This document shows positions 1 through 14,582 of a stretch of DNA of 64,000 bases, piece after piece. Each line of letters opens with the position of its first letter. Within the stretch, counting starts at the first letter, position 1. The notes under the pieces were generated by a model. That model did not search any database, was not told the DNA's origin, and saw only the letters and a program-made list of their open reading frames with translations. The stretch is from positions 492,451-556,450 of the forward strand of contig JALRME010000029.1 in assembly GCA_026120035.1 (NCBI GenBank), in the 5' to 3' direction. The position numbers and the translations under genes are program-made. The DNA is from Coleophoma eucalyptorum. Lineage: Eukaryota > Ascomycota > Leotiomycetes > Helotiales > Dermateaceae.

Positions 1-167
1 GACGACTTCTCGAAGATAAAGGCTGAAGGAAATGATTTACTAAAAGTATAAATATATCTGCATAATTCCTGATAATATCAACAGCCCATCAGTCAACACT
101 ATCTCTTCTCAAGCAAGCATCCTGTATTTTGCATTGTCTTCTCCAGTTTTCAATAAGTCCTATCATT

Positions 168-1548
<1,381 letters not shown>

Positions 1549-2479
1549 TGGGTTGATATTGATTTACCAATTGTGGAGTGGCGTAGATAGCATGGCCAGA
1601 AATTTAAGCGACCATTGGAATGATTAAGGCGGTGAAGATGAAGCCTGACGGAAGTACTGTTTGCTGCTACTCTTATTCTATACTCTCGTTAATTTTGGGG
1701 GGATTTAAGCAGGGGAGCGAAGTAGGCGGCTTCACTAGATTTGGTTTGTGGAATTGACTGCTAGCTAGCTTTTATTCTCGTAAGTGGTTCGATGAATGCT
1801 ATTCTGGTTTTAAATTGAAGGACTTGTTTATTGTCGCTTTAGCATGTTGGTTCTGCCCATATACTCGTGCAAAATGAAAAGGTGCGAGTTTTGCTAAGCG
1901 AGCACCTTATCCAGGGAAGATGTGGGGGCAGCAGTACAGCATAAGCAACAAAGCCAAGGGCCTGGAGTTGGCAAGGGACATCTGGATTAATCATCATAAA
2001 CATCTCTAAGGTAATATATATATCAAAGACCACAAACAAGCACCATTCGATCCTAGCCAATCCCATGCATTTCTTGTCATATTCCCCCAAATTCCCTCTT
2101 CCATCTGAACCAGCCAGTCATAACCAGATATCATATTGGAAAAGGGCCTCCCATCTCGTTCCACATCAGTCCCCAAACAGAAGAGAATCAAGGCAAATAA
2201 AAATAATATTTACAATAGTGACGAACAAAAGAAAAAAAAAAGTAAAGGTTATGAAAAGGAAGTGGACAGGATCTTTCTTTGCGTCGACTCTAGTAGAGTC
2301 GCGAGCGAATAAAATTCCCATACCACTCTTCCTCCTCCTTGGCCATCCCTTTGCCAAAGGATATGCTTGTAAAAAAATATGTAGAAGTAAAAAGCGCCTT
2401 TTACCATGCCATAAACGCTAAGTATCAATCGCATAGTTCTTCGACGCCACCCTGAAAGCAACAGAAAAGAAAGCATTAA
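1549..2479. other. Intergenic, convergent 3' ends
   Basis: Between the stop of the protease gene and the stop of the IQGAP gene I see no coding signal, only short shadow frames. It should hold both 3' untranslated regions. An A-rich stretch lies at 2226-2240. Confidence 0.6.
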
Positions 2480-5400
2480 TCATTCAGTTCGGTAGAATTT
2501 CTTGTAGAGAAGATGAAGGAAAAGATTGACGTTAAGCCGCATGCCTCCTTCGAAGAGATCCATGTACTGATGGTTGGCGAATTGAGCGGCCAGAAGTGAG
2601 TCCATTGGCACTTGAGCACTGGCGCCAGGAATCTGGATGCTTCCCTTACTGCCCTCAATGAAGAACACACCAACCTCATCGCAAGAAATTGTGAGGTTGG
2701 TTTTGTCCCATTCGCGATCGCCGAGACCTTTCCATGAAACGAGTACACCTTTGTCTGACAACGTACGAGCAGAATACTTATACGAGCCGAACTTTGGTTT
2801 ACGACCGGAGCGCTCGAGCTCTCTTTCGTGGTTGTACTGCTTGGAAAATGGCATCAGGAATCGTTTTTTGCTATTTTATGTTAGTAGATGGACAGATATG
2901 TATTAGTGGATGGAACTTACCCCTTCTTCTGCAGCGTCATCATAGCTTGTTCAATATAATTGTCATAGCTCTTCCTCTGTGATTCAAGCCATTCTGCCTT
3001 CTCATTCAAATTACCCAGTGTGAGTCGAACACCTTCCAATTCTCGTTGGCGTTGAACACGTCTGCGACTCTTGGTTCTAATATCGACAGCAATGGCATTA
3101 AGGATATCTTGGTAGAAATTGTGCCTCGAGATCCTTCCGGATTGTTCCAATCGCATGATATTCTCTAAGGCTGTTCGCTTCAGCTCAGCATAAGACATTG
3201 ATGTAATATCCACCATAGTATTGACGTCCGAATACGCTCCGCGACTGTTATTTCCAGCAGCAAACTCTTCGCGCAACAATGCGTGCCACTTTTGGTCATC
3301 TTCCCTGCTAATAGGTCGCACGAGAATCTCCATAAGATTAGGGCCGGATTGGATACGGATGATGTAGAGGACACAACGCTTTGTTTCCATGAACAGGGCC
3401 TTCACATCAGCTTCCGGATCTTCAACATCGTGCAGCTTAGGAGTAAGTGTCATCTGTATTTCTCCTGAAGTGACACCGAGCATCTCGTTTTCGTTGTTCT
3501 TAGCGCTTCCTAACTCCTGCACAATTTCTCGAAGCATGTCATCTTTGTTAGGGCAGATGAGTGGAAGATCAGCTGCGATGAGATTGTGAATGGCAAAGAT
3601 GTCGGCCATCTTTATGTAAAGCGTTGGCTTTAATTTTGCATAAAGATCGTTAAACTCGTCAATATCAAAAGTGCTCTCGGCATCTGGTACCGAGATCAAA
3701 TCAGAGAAGATAAGCTCGATTCTTTCGATGGCTTCCCCGACATAGTTGTTCAGTGGTTGCAAGTAGATATTGTCTCCTCCGAATAATCGTCCAGACGTTA
3801 CCTGGCTCAGCACCTTGCCAACTTCGCCAAGGTTACGTTTCTGAAGTGGTGTAAGTTGCCTGTCTATCACTCCACCCTGTTGTGGTTCGAGTAATGCCGG
3901 TTGCAAATAAAATTTCCAGACCCAGTTGCCGACAACTTGAAGAAGATTTCGATGTGGTTCTCTCGGGAAACGTTGCAACAAAGAGTCGAAGGTTTGTTGG
4001 CAGATAAACCGCACACCGTAAGGCATTCTGTGGAGAAGAGTTTCCATGGCGAGCAAGAATTGATCAGAGATCTCTCGAAGATCGCGGAGGTGGTCGATAA
4101 ACATGTCTCGCGTTTCCGGGTCTTTGATGGCAACCTCCCGTGGAACGTCGAGAGGTCGGTTACTTGGTCGTCCTGTTCTTAGTTCCTCATTGTTGATCGC
4201 AGAGCGGTAGATCTGCATTGGGTCGCTTTCGAGATTCAGCTCAGGGTCATCGATAATGTTCGTTTGAACCAGAGGCCCGAGTAGTTCTCGAAGGAATTTT
4301 CGATCACGCGGCGAGCGACAGTAATTTGCCAAGAGCTTACTCCAAAAGAAGTTACCTCTAACGTACTCTGCAACAGTGTTCATCCCATCAATCTCTTCCT
4401 TTACTGAACGTGCAATGAGTTTCAGGAGATAGTATTCTTCCCGTCGCTTCTGTGCATAACCGAACAACCCCATCATCAACGTCTCTATACGTTTGCAATC
4501 TTTTTCAGCAGTGCCCTGCTCACGAATTCCCTTGAAAAGTCTTGCGAGATACTGTGACTGGGTTTGAAGCACAAAGAAGAGCTGTTGGTATGATTCTAGC
4601 TTCTTTCGCGAATTCCTGTTCAAGGCCTTCAAATCGAATGAATTTCCTGAGGTCATTGTAGTGTTGGTAAGAAGATTGCCAGTGTGACCACCAAAATTCT
4701 TCTGGTGTTTCACGACTTCATCTAGAGTGATTTTGTTCTTGACCAACAAGGCGATTTTGATATCGAGCTGGTCAATATACTGCTCGGCCATCTCGTTTTG
4801 TCGGACTTGTTGCACCACCGTCTTTCGGAGTCTTTCGAATTCGATTTCCTCATTGAAGTCAAAGTCGCTATCGTTGAGAAGGTGAACAAAGTTCTTGACC
4901 GTATTAACTGGGGGGTTTTTGCCAGTTGTCAAGTTCTTGTATGCTTCGCCTTGGATTTTACCACGAATGAAGCTTTGGATCTTGACCACTTTCTCCATAT
5001 TCTCCTTGAAGAACCGTTTCTTCTCAACAAATTTTGCACGGACAATGAATGCCTTGGCTACAGCTTGCATCTCAATGATTGACTCCTCTTCCGCCTCTAG
5101 CTCAGCCAAAACCATACCAATGTCATTACGAAGGAGAACAGCGCGAGAAAGGGCCTGAAGCTGAGTGATCTCCTCAGAATGCTGCTCGAGGTCTTCCAAC
5201 AACAAACCAATTCGTTGGCGCGCGAGAGAAGCTCTAGCCAGAGCCTGCAATCTTGTTATTTGTGGGGTTTCAGCTTCGAGAGCCTCGTACTCGGCTGATA
5301 GCCTCTGTCGGAGAAGAGTTCCACGTATTGCGCTCTGAACCTTCTCTACGGACTCTTCCTCCTGTTCTAATTCCGAGAGGGTTTCCGCTACTTCTCGTCT

Positions 5401-7524
5401 CACAGCAGCGGCCCTAACAAAGGCTTGGATTGTTGCAATGGCGGGTGAGTGCTGCTTCATTGCTTTTCTGTCAGCTGCAATCTGCTCACGAACCAAGTTG
5501 CCCCTTCCTACAGCCTGTAAGGCCCTCCAGATTGGATTTGCTGCTTTCAATGCTTCTTGTTGGAGAGAGATATGTTTCCTGGTCAACATTGCTCTTGTGA
5601 GTGCCTGGCAAGCTGCAATGGATGGTTCTTGATGCCAAAGAGCCTCGTGATCGTCTGCAACTGCTTTGCGTAGCAGCATGCCCCGAACAGCTGCTTGAAG
5701 ACTCTTTACTGGACCCGCCATCATTCTCGTCTCCTTCTCTTGAGCTACCATCTTCCTCCGCGCAAGTAAACCCTTGATATTTGCCTGTAGTTCCCTAACT
5801 GCAAACTCTTCTTGTCGCAATTGGGATTTCGTCGCGCGCACCTCATCACGAGCTTTCTTAGCCCTTATCAGATTCTGGAGCTTCAAAATATCACTTTCTC
5901 TGCTCTTCCAAAAAGCGTCCCGGTTAGACTGTCTTTGCCTTACCAAGAATCCACGGATACCACTTTGAAGGTTGATAGCGAATCTGCGCATACTGAGACG
6001 GTATTCCGCAATCTGTCTGGCAAAATCTCCTCGGATTCTTGATTGGAGATCAATCAAAAATTGCTCGGAATCCCACAAATCCTGCATGGTTGTGCCCAGT
6101 CGCATTCGAACCGCAGCACCGCGGATTTGAGCTTGCAGGTCAATGATGACCATTTCATTTTCGCCCAGTTCCCGATCAATACGATCCTGTTCAGACTCCA
6201 CAGGTTCTGGTTCTGGCTCAGGTGTTGGCTCGACACCAAAGTCTGCACCCATGTTTCCAAAACTAGGCATACTGACACCGGCCTTATCCAAGCCCTTCTG
6301 CATCGCTTCAAGCTCATGGTGCTCGAACTCCAATTGACCTACCAGATTGCCAATTCGGAAATCCACAATGCCCTTCCGGTAAAGCAGCCAACTGAGAGCA
6401 TGAATGCAGTAAATGACCTTGGGAATGTTTTTCTTCTCATACAAGTCGATCAGCTCGAATCGGAACAGGTCTGGTAGCTCTACTTCGCTGAGAAAGCGGA
6501 AAAATATAGCAATATTGTCGGAGTGTCGAAACTGCAGTTTTGGATGTCGGAATATGCGGACGCGACGTTCTGGATATAGTGCTTCTACGATCTCAGCTAA
6601 AGTCACACCATCTCGGAGTGCTTCTTCGAGTTGAACAATTGCAGGAATAGGTCTGTGTAGAATGTCTTCAATCCACTCTTTCGCCTCTCCAATATGACAT
6701 AGATACTCGTACGCTTGTAGAAATTGTCTTTGTTTGTCCATCCAGTTTCTTCCTTCCCAGCCATAACCACCTGGCCTGTTCGAAGCCACATTGTTCTGAC
6801 CTCTCGAATTGTCACTCCTCTGCAATCGCCGTCTTCCATGAAGACCAACAACCTCTTCAGCAGGAGAAGTGATAGAGAATTGTTCAGGAGAAGTTGTCTC
6901 GGCAAATTGTGACAGTGTTCGCAGCTGACTTGTAGAGGACCTTTGCAGACTCTGTAGATCTGGTTTTGTCAATGGGGGAGCTTGCTGTGGGCCATGGGTT
7001 CGTAATGAATTGCTTCTGCTTCTACTAATGGAATCTGATCTGCCTATCACCATCGAAGTAGGACGTGCTGCTGGACGTATGGAGGCAGGAACAGCAGACA
7101 GTGGAGTAACATTGGCATTCATATATGAAGGCTTCACATCCATGCTCTGGGTTCGACTGTGTTGAAATGCTTGCTTGTTCTTGATTGGGGAAGAGCTTGG
7201 AGACGAGTTCGTTGACCCATTTGGGGGTTGAGGTAGTGGCCGGAGAGTCTCTCGCACACTCTTATAAGGGCTTGTCGGAGATGAATTCAGACTCCCTCGA
7301 GATTCATGCTTAGAAGGAGCCATGTATGTGGCGTCGCTGATTCCTCTTCGGTGCCCATATCCGCTAGAAGCCGTGGACGAAATTGTATTTGTCCGACTGT
7401 ATTCGAATGCGGCAGACGAGTTCGAGTAGCCAGATGAGATGGTTGAGGCGTTCGAGATTTGTCGTTTGTTGCCAAAATAATCTGTGTCTTGTTGCACCGG
7501 GCGGAGTTGCTGACGGTACGACAT
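2480..7524 (-). CDS. RNG2: IQGAP-family cytokinesis scaffold (Rng2/Iqg1/SepG type)
   Basis: Two exons, 7524-2921 and 2870-2480 (50 bp intron), give 1664 residues. The order of domains is typical of fungal IQGAP: a long Ser-rich disordered N-terminus (1-250), a calponin-homology domain (about 270-385, actin binding), a row of IQ-like calmodulin-binding repeats (about 455-850, recurring pattern of hydrophobic-Q plus R-G-x-L-x-R), a Ras-GAP-related domain (about 1000-1310) and a RasGAP C-terminal domain (about 1460-1640) that runs across the intron. The family organises the contractile actomyosin ring and septum at division sites. The start codon is the ATG at 7524; a GTG lies just before it. 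The gene is divergent from IMP dehydrogenase, with 749 bp between the start codons. Length fits the ascomycete family. Confidence 0.95.
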
Positions 7525-8273
7525 CACGACGTGTTGATCGGCAGCGAATGCTAAGTGGTTGTCTTCGCCGGTTCACCAAAGGCTGACAACATCTATGTCG
7601 TACTCATGCAATTCAGGGCCGCCTTGTTGGCCGGCAGGGTGTATTAGGTTCGAGTAGTGCGAGACTTGGGAATATCTTCTGGTAACTGGCTGGATGTTCA
7701 GCTTTCCGTCTATAAAGTCCCAGATGTGTACGGTTGCTAGGTGCGCGCAAGAGCTACTGGTCTTGTTGTAAGGAAGCGTGGAAAGTATCAGAGCGCACAG
7801 CGCAGGAACAAAGGTGCCGAAGTTCTGGATGCCGAAGTGAGGAATGCTGGGGGAGTCAGCCACGTAACAGCGATCGAGCTCTGAAGTATTATTATAGAGG
7901 GAGGGGTTAAGAGGGAGGCAGGTTTTGCTTTGTTTACCTGAGCCCAGCCATCTTTGTTTATGAGTAGCATGCGGCCAATCACACGACTTCTGCACTTAGG
8001 TTTGTCTGACAGATTCGGAGGCGGTGAACTAATTCGTTAATGCAAGGGCGGCCGCGAACCGCCTGATAATGGGCTAAGTGGCTGGGATGGAATTACTATA
8101 TTCCGCGTCAAGAATTTTTTTCATATTGTTTCCACTCCGCTGCTGCTCTCTTTTTTCTAATTACTTGGGAGAAGGATACTTCAACCCGTCGACCCTACTT
8201 TGACGTCGACTATCTCTCTGTCATATACTTCCTTATATCTCACTTTTCACTTGTCCTTTTTCAGCATTACACG
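7525..8273. promoter_or_regulatory. Divergent promoter, IQGAP / IMP dehydrogenase
   Basis: This gap carries both 5' leaders. On the IMP dehydrogenase side it holds CT-rich stretches near 8130-8160 and 8210-8265, and two GTCGAC hexamers (8188-8193, 8205-8210). The second overlaps TGACGTC (8201-8207), a near match to a CRE/bZIP site. A 140-codon minus-strand frame at 7573-7995 has no recognisable content and is judged to be leader sequence. Confidence 0.4.
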
Positions 8274-10173
8274 ATGCCTCACACAAACGGCGCAAGCAAT
8301 GGCACCTCGGCCTTCTTTGGAGCTCCTAAGGACATCTTGGACCACACCAAGGCCTTGGAAGCCTTGAAGCAGTACGAGGACCATGACGGTCTCTCCGTTG
8401 AGGATCTTCTTGACTCCAAGAAGCACGGTGGATTGACCTACAACGACTTCCTTGTCCTCCCAGGCTACATTGGTTTCCCCGCATCAGATGTCATTCTCGA
8501 GTCGCCAGTCACCAAGCGTATTGCTCTCAAGACTCCGTTTGTCTCCTCCCCTATGGACACTGTTACTGAGCACGAGATGGCCATTCACATGGCACTCCAA
8601 GGAGGTCTTGGTGTTATTCACCACAACTGCTCTGCAGATGAGCAAGCCGAGATGGTTCAAAAGGTCAAACGATTCGAGAATGGCTTCATCCTCGACCCAG
8701 TTGTTCTCGACCGCAATACCACCGTTGGAGAGGTCAAGGCCTTGAAGGAAAAGTGGGGTTTTGGAGGTTTCCCTGTGACAGGTGAGCATAATATTTCTTC
8801 ATCGACACAAACATTACACACTTATATGATTATCAAAATTGATAAATAACTTTCGTTCATCCGTATTGACCGCAAGGTCGTGGGGATCAAATCTATACAC
8901 TTTATGAACCAGTGGAATTAGTCATCTGTTTTATGGAATACTTTTATCTTCATATACTGACTGCTGTCAACAGAGAATGGAAAGCTTGGCTCCAAGCTTA
9001 TCGGCATTGTCACCAACCGAGATATCCAATTCGAATACGATGACGAGTCCCCAGTCTCCTCTGTTATGGTCACCGATCTGGTTACTGCTCCCCACGGAGT
9101 TGATCTCAAAGAGGCCAACGACATTCTTGCAAAGTCCAAGAAGGGAAAGCTCCCAATTGTTGATAAGAGTGGCAACTTGGTTTCTATGATCTCTCGTTCT
9201 GATTTGATCAAACACCAGCACTTCCCACTGGCTTCCAAGCTCCCAGACTCCAAGCAACTGATCTGCGCTGCCGCCATTGGCACTCGTCCGGAGGATAAGA
9301 TCCGTCTTCAAAAGTTGGTTGACGCTGGACTAGACATTGTTATCTTGGACAGCAGTCAAGGTAACAGCATGTACCAGATCGAAATGGTCAAGTACATCAA
9401 GGAGAAGTACCCAGGCCTTGATGTCATCGGTGGTAACGTTGTTACCCGTGAGCAGGCAGCTTCGCTCATTGCTGCTGGTGTCGATGGTCTTCGTATCGGC
9501 ATGGGAAGTGGCAGTGCTTGTATCACTCAAGAGGTCATGGCAGTCGGAAGACCCCAAGCCGCCGCAGTGTACAACGTCAGCTCCTTCGCAGCCAAATTTG
9601 GTGTTCCATGCATGGCCGACGGTGGTATCCAGAATGTTGGACACATCGTTAAGGGATTGGCACTAGGTGCTACCACCATCATGATGGGAGGTCTTCTCGC
9701 GGGAACCACTGAGTCCCCTGGTACTTCCTTCGTCAACCGCGAAGGAAAGCTGGTCAAGGCTTACCGTGGCATGGGTAGCATTGACGCTATGCAAGACAAG
9801 AAGGCTGGTGCTGGTGGAAACAAGAAGGACAGCCAGAAGAGCAATGCTGGAACTGCCCGCTACTTCTCTGAAGGAGACAGTGTTCTCGTTGCACAAGGTG
9901 TTGCTGGTGCAGTTGCCCACCGAGGGTAAGTTTTCACCAGTTTTAATTTTCAAAAGCCACCCACTTACATTTTCTTCCAGATCGGTCACAAAGTTTGTGC
10001 CATACCTCGCGGCTGGTCTCCAGCACTCTCTCCAAGACTGCGGCCGCAAGAGTCTGCACGAGCTCCACCAATCGGTCGCCAACGGCACAACTCGCTTCGA
10101 GTTGAGAACTGCCAGCGCGCAACTCGAGGGAGGTGTCAACATGGAGAGCTACGAGAAGAAGCTTTACGCATAG
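8274..10173 (+). CDS. imdA: Inosine-5'-monophosphate dehydrogenase
   Basis: Exons 8274-8781, 8974-9925 and 9981-10173 give 550 residues. IMPDH oxidises IMP to XMP with NAD+, the committed step of guanine nucleotide synthesis, in the cytosol. Two CBS domains (about 120-240) interrupt the TIM barrel. The catalytic loop [11 protein letters not shown] contains the nucleophilic Cys, and the mobile flap region shows [10 protein letters not shown] and ARYFSEGD. The alanine before the Cys is normal for filamentous ascomycetes as I recall the family. The Tyr in YRGMG, which is replaced in the mycophenolate-resistant Penicillium paralogue, is retained, so nothing here suggests drug insensitivity. The first intron (192 bp) is the longest found in the window. 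The C-terminus ends EKKLYA, as in fungal IMPDHs. Confidence 0.97.
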
Positions 10174-10957
10174 AGTTGATGGGTAACTAAGGATTTTAAA
10201 AATTTGGGACTGGATTTGGCCGGTAAGGAGTTATTGGTGACCCGGCGTAGGATATGGAGTGGCCGAATATGGCAGATGTCAAGTACGCTTTTGGGCCAGA
10301 AAAATGCAAAACGAATTCTATCTACCACATGTGTATTACACTTTTCCATCTCTGAAAGTGCCTTGGATTGAGTTTGGAGGCGTCCGTTCTTCCGTAGAAC
10401 GTGCATGAGCTACATGAGCTAAGCTCATTAACCTAGTGGCCGACGGTCACTATCAAGTTGCATACAAATACTATGATTTCGAATTTGGAATTGGGAATTT
10501 GGAATACTTAGGAGCCTGCACCAAAGAAAGTGGAGTCCTCCATGCGATGGGCCACTAGGAGCTACTCCAGTCTATGACGAGCTTAGATGTAGCTCCAGTT
10601 ACGAAGCAGGACAGTGACATCCTTTTAGCAGTACAGTAAGTCCGGCAACTACGGATCACCTAGCCACACATGCTAGAGCAGATATGGTCTAGCTAAAGCA
10701 TCCCTACCCCGGGTTCCCAGGTTCCCACGAATGGTCCGGTAAGCGCTATTCGCCTCGCTATTACGCGACGGAGTTTGGATGGCAATTATCGTCATGCCTG
10801 CTGGTCCAGAGAGACAGAGTGAGCGAGTGAGTGAGAGCTCTATGTGAGGTGCCAGGTCATCTTTGTAACTTATAAAGCCTACGATGCTCCTTTTCTTTTC
10901 GTGCTTCCTACAGACCATCCCATCTGACTTGAATCAATCAATCATTCAACAGCCATT
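10174..10957. other. Intergenic
   Basis: No gene was seen. A short GAGT/GAGC microsatellite-like run lies at 10815-10835. A TATA-like TATAAA at 10871-10876, 82 bp before the next start codon, is a plausible core promoter for the downstream hydrolase. Confidence 0.4.
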
Positions 10958-12310
10958 ATGTATTTGTCGAGCTCTTTGGCATTCGCGGCGTCCATCGCTT
11001 CGGTGACAGCCAGTATATGCACCAACAGGACTGTGCCCGTTACTATATCGGCTCGCCAAGCTGTCTTCGACATTGCAGTTCCGCAGACAAATCTCGAGGT
11101 CACTGATTTTATTGTCAACATGACTCAACAAGGTCGCAATTTCACCGATGTTGCCCTCGTTGGCTATAACACAACCACGGGCACCTACAATATCAGTACC
11201 ATGTTCTGTACCCCGGATAACGACACCAGTACCGATCCTACTGTACAAGTTCTCACACATGGAGTTGGCTTTGATAAAACGTGAGTGCCCTAAGTTGTCC
11301 GATGATATTGTTACTTACTGCCTCAAGTTACTGGCATCTATCCTACAATGACTACAACTACAGCTATGTCGACTACGCAACCAAAAATTCGTACAGCACA
11401 CTTTCCTTCGATCGTCTTGGTGTTGGCAATTCCTCGCATGGAGAACCCCTCAACGAGATCCAAAGTTACCTCGAAGTCGCAGCAACAGCAGAACTCACCA
11501 AGATGCTACGTGACGGCACATTCCCTGGCGTGAATCACAGCTTCACCAAAGTCGTGCACGTCGGCCACTCGTTTGGATCAGCACAAACTTATGCTCTCGC
11601 CAATTTGTACCCCAACATTACGGACGGGATCATTTTGACGGGATTCTCGCTGAATTCGTCTTTCGTGGGATACTTCGCAGCCGGTGGAAATTTCGTACTG
11701 GCAAATCTCAATCAACCCCTTCGGTTCAACAGCGTACTTGGTACCGAGATCCAAACTTTTTTGACCATGTATGCGCAACCAATCGCTGATTATCTGGCAC
11801 CGGTGGACTTTTCCTCATTGCCACCTCCGCAGAACCTACCTAACGGATATATCATCTCATCGAGCATTGAAGCGAATAAATACTTGTTCTTGAAACCCCA
11901 GTTCTACGACCCAGGTGTTCTTCAGGTCGCTGAGCAGACCAAGCAGCCAGTGACCCTCGGTGAACTTTTGACTCTCGGTAGTGTGCCAGAGGTGAATAAT
12001 TTTGCGGGTCCTGTTATGGTTATAACTGGAGGTAAGTTTGGTATATTCATGATTGATACAGATTTTTTTATTAAACATTTCAACAGATTCTGATCTCCCA
12101 TTCTGTGGAGGCGATTGCTTCGCCACTGGCGGGGCCGCCCCTTCTGTCATCTCATCCGTCTCCAAGAGCTTCCCAAACGTCGAAGCTGAGAACTTCACTG
12201 CTTATGTCCAACCAAATACTGGACATGGTATCAATCTGAGCTACAATGCGACAGGTGCTTATGCAGTCATTACAAGCTTCTTGGAGGGAAGGGGGCTTGC
12301 ATCCTCTTAA
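10958..12310 (+). CDS. Secreted alpha/beta hydrolase
   Basis: Exons 10958-11280, 11328-12031 and 12087-12310 give 416 residues. The N-terminus is a signal peptide (about 1-21). The mature part carries many N-glycosylation sequons. The hydrolase triad is readable: nucleophile Ser in GHSFGS, acid in the ITGDSD stretch just across intron 2, and His in NTGHGINLSY near the C-terminus. A Cys pair in LPFCGGDCF is likely disulfide-bonded. The introns are 47 and 55 bp. The family is a fungal extracellular alpha/beta hydrolase group of unknown substrate; a lipase or esterase role is plausible but not shown. Confidence 0.85.
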
Positions 12311-12611
12311 ATATAATGGTTCCGACGCACAGGAAACTAAGTATATATAGCATATATGTTTGGTCACCTCTGTATATACATTGTTCTCTCTAGGTTAATT
12401 AGATGATGTGTTAGACATAAATTCAGCCTTATACTTGTTGTCAAATATCGTTCTTCTACTATCATAAGTCCTGGAACTGGCAAGGAAGGAGCAATGGCAC
12501 TCGTCGTACTGGCGATGAGTACCTTCTCTCTATTAAATGAGTGAAAATAATTATCAGTTCTCAATGTATGGGATCCTCAACCCTTTAAGTTTGAAGGATA
12601 GAAAATGCTCT

Positions 12612-14111
12612 ATGAAGATGATACGCCTCCCTGTCCTCCTCCACCTCGGCCTCGCAGCATCAATACCAACTATGCTACAACGGCAGCTCACAACACCGTC
12701 TCAATTCCCCCAAGCGGTCATCACAACCCCACCCACGCTATCCGACAATCCAGCATGCAGACTCGTAGGCACAGCATTATACATCTGCGAGAGTCTGACT
12801 CCGATATTCACCGCGCTGGATCCGACAGCTCAAGCGCCTTGTCTCTGCTACTCTAGCACTAGCTGGGTCCCGAACATCTTTGACGCAGCAGTCAGTCTCT
12901 GTGTATCTTATGCGAGTACAGCTGTCCCAGAATCTTTGGGAAATGTTGAAGTCCTGTGGGGGTTTTGTGGACGGGTTGGAGACGTGAGGGCCTTTGAGAG
13001 TATGAAGACGAAGACTTTTCCAGCAAGCACCGCGCAATCGGGTACTACCACCACAACTACAGCCTTGGATATATCGACAGGCTTTTCGCTAGTTACTGAG
13101 ATTACCCTTCTTACGCCATTGGGTTCCAGTATTTTGGTCTCTTCATCAACCACAATTGACATAGAGACTACATTGACTACGCAGCCCGCTCAGAGTCCTG
13201 TTTTAATCACAGATATGCCCAGCTCCCCAACGTACAGTGTCCCTACTACCACAACACCCTTAACCCTGGTATCCATGTCCTTCCAGTCTCTGACCACGGT
13301 GAGCATATCAGTTACGACTTCTTCTATGAACACGGAGACTATCATATCTCCAGCGCTTATCCCAAGTACCTCTGATAGTAAGCCAGGTATATCGGACACT
13401 CTCATAATCTCTAGGTCATTCGATACGATTGAAAGTCTCACTCTGACTTCCTGGTCTACAAGCTCAGCTTCAATTTCTAGCTCAATGATCATTTCATCCA
13501 CAATGGCCGATACAGAATCAGATATCACTCGGCTATCATCGACTTCTGACACATCATCGATATCTATCGCCGAATCATCCACAATTCCAAGATTAACTAG
13601 CATCAGTATATCTTTGGTCTCCTCTACAACGATCTTGTCTTCGTCTTCCATTTATATCACAACAACTTATTCAGTATCTGAAACAATACCAACATATACA
13701 TCGGCATATTCACCAATATCAACACCAACCCCTATAACTCAAATCTTCCCAACAGCCATCACAACACCACCAGCCCCAGTCGCTTCGAAAACCCGTCCAA
13801 GCACCAGGAGCAGTGAGTCCTCTATAGCAAAACATTCTACAGCCATTTCATCTACAGTAACGATGCAAGCATCGGCACAACTTGCAAAACCAAATTGGCA
13901 CAAATATGAGGTCGTAATTCTAAGCTGTATTCTGGCGATGCTGTCGACCTTCCTATTGCTCGGTGCAGCGATCTTGGTCAATTGTATCTATGCGAGATTT
14001 TGCGTGGCGAATGCGATAGGGGGAGGTAATAGTCGTCAGAGAGGGTTCAAAAGATTGAGTTCTTTAAGTGCTATGAAGGATACAGATGTTGATTATCCTG
14101 CTATGATATAG
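12612..14111 (+). CDS. Secreted-type Cys-rich, Ser/Thr-rich single-pass membrane protein
   Basis: One exon of 499 residues. The start at 12612 is chosen because it begins a plausible signal peptide; an in-frame ATG at 12537 would bury it. The N-terminal region (about 40-130) has six Cys (NPAC, YIC, PCLC, SLC, GFC). Residues 140-420 are dominated by Ser and Thr with many short SS and TTT runs, typical of heavily O-mannosylated stalks. A transmembrane helix of about 25 residues follows (VVILSCILAMLSTFLLLGAA), then a short cytoplasmic tail. I do not recognise a catalytic domain. The architecture resembles wall-stress-sensor or adhesin-like proteins, but no WSC or CFEM pattern is clear, so a sensor role is only a possibility. 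Confidence 0.7.
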   Translation: MKMIRLPVLLHLGLAASIPTMLQRQLTTPSQFPQAVITTPPTLSDNPACRLVGTALYICESLTPIFTALDPTAQAPCLCYSSTSWVPNIFDAAVSLCVSYASTAVPESLGNVEVLWGFCGRVGDVRAFESMKTKTFPASTAQSGTTTTTTALDISTGFSLVTEITLLTPLGSSILVSSSTTIDIETTLTTQPAQSPVLITDMPSSPTYSVPTTTTPLTLVSMSFQSLTTVSISVTTSSMNTETIISPALIPSTSDSKPGISDTLIISRSFDTIESLTLTSWSTSSASISSSMIISSTMADTESDITRLSSTSDTSSISIAESSTIPRLTSISISLVSSTTILSSSSIYITTTYSVSETIPTYTSAYSPISTPTPITQIFPTAITTPPAPVASKTRPSTRSSESSIAKHSTAISSTVTMQASAQLAKPNWHKYEVVILSCILAMLSTFLLLGAAILVNCIYARFCVANAIGGGNSRQRGFKRLSSLSAMKDTDVDYPAMI

Positions 14112-14582
14112 AAATAAATGTGCCGTGGCTTCGGTTCTCTTGGGGGGGGGGGGTAACAAATATCTTAACAAATATCTTATTTGTGCTTATTGTTGCAAGA
14201 GTTTTACAATTATTGCATGAGACAAAATACATAATTTTTATTTCTTAAGGGAAAACTTTATAGTCTGTTCTTCTTAAAATGATATTGCGGCCGTCTAGAA
14301 TAACGTATGGCGTGTTGTTCAACTACTACTTGCGAAGCAGTATTTTTTGTTATTTACCTAGTGTTTTTCTCTTATTGAATCTCCCCCCCCCCATTTGACC
14401 TTTCTCGAACACCTGAGCAATAATCTTTACGTTTATCAGTAAGACTTATTATTATATATTATTGGTAATTCAAACAAATGTCAAGTTACTACTGTGGAGA
14501 ACACACTTTCAATCAAGGATTAGAGGTATTCATAAATTCATCCATATCATAACACAAATAGCAAGTAATACAGAGTTTTCCC
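14112..14582. other. Intergenic between convergent genes, with G and C homopolymers
   Basis: A 12-nt G run (14142-14153) and a 10-nt C run (14383-14392) lie about 230 bp apart in an AT-rich stretch. They could pair as arms of a long weak hairpin. No gene was seen. Confidence 0.5.

Noticed and set aside
7573..7995. 140-codon minus frame between IQGAP and IMP dehydrogenase
   Set aside because: No domain, signal or family pattern. It lies in the leader region of a divergent gene pair and is best explained as chance.
13190..13651. 153-codon minus frame opposite the Ser/Thr-rich membrane protein
   Set aside because: A mirror of the repetitive TCN/ACN codons on the plus strand; the Val/Ile/Asp-rich product is an artefact.
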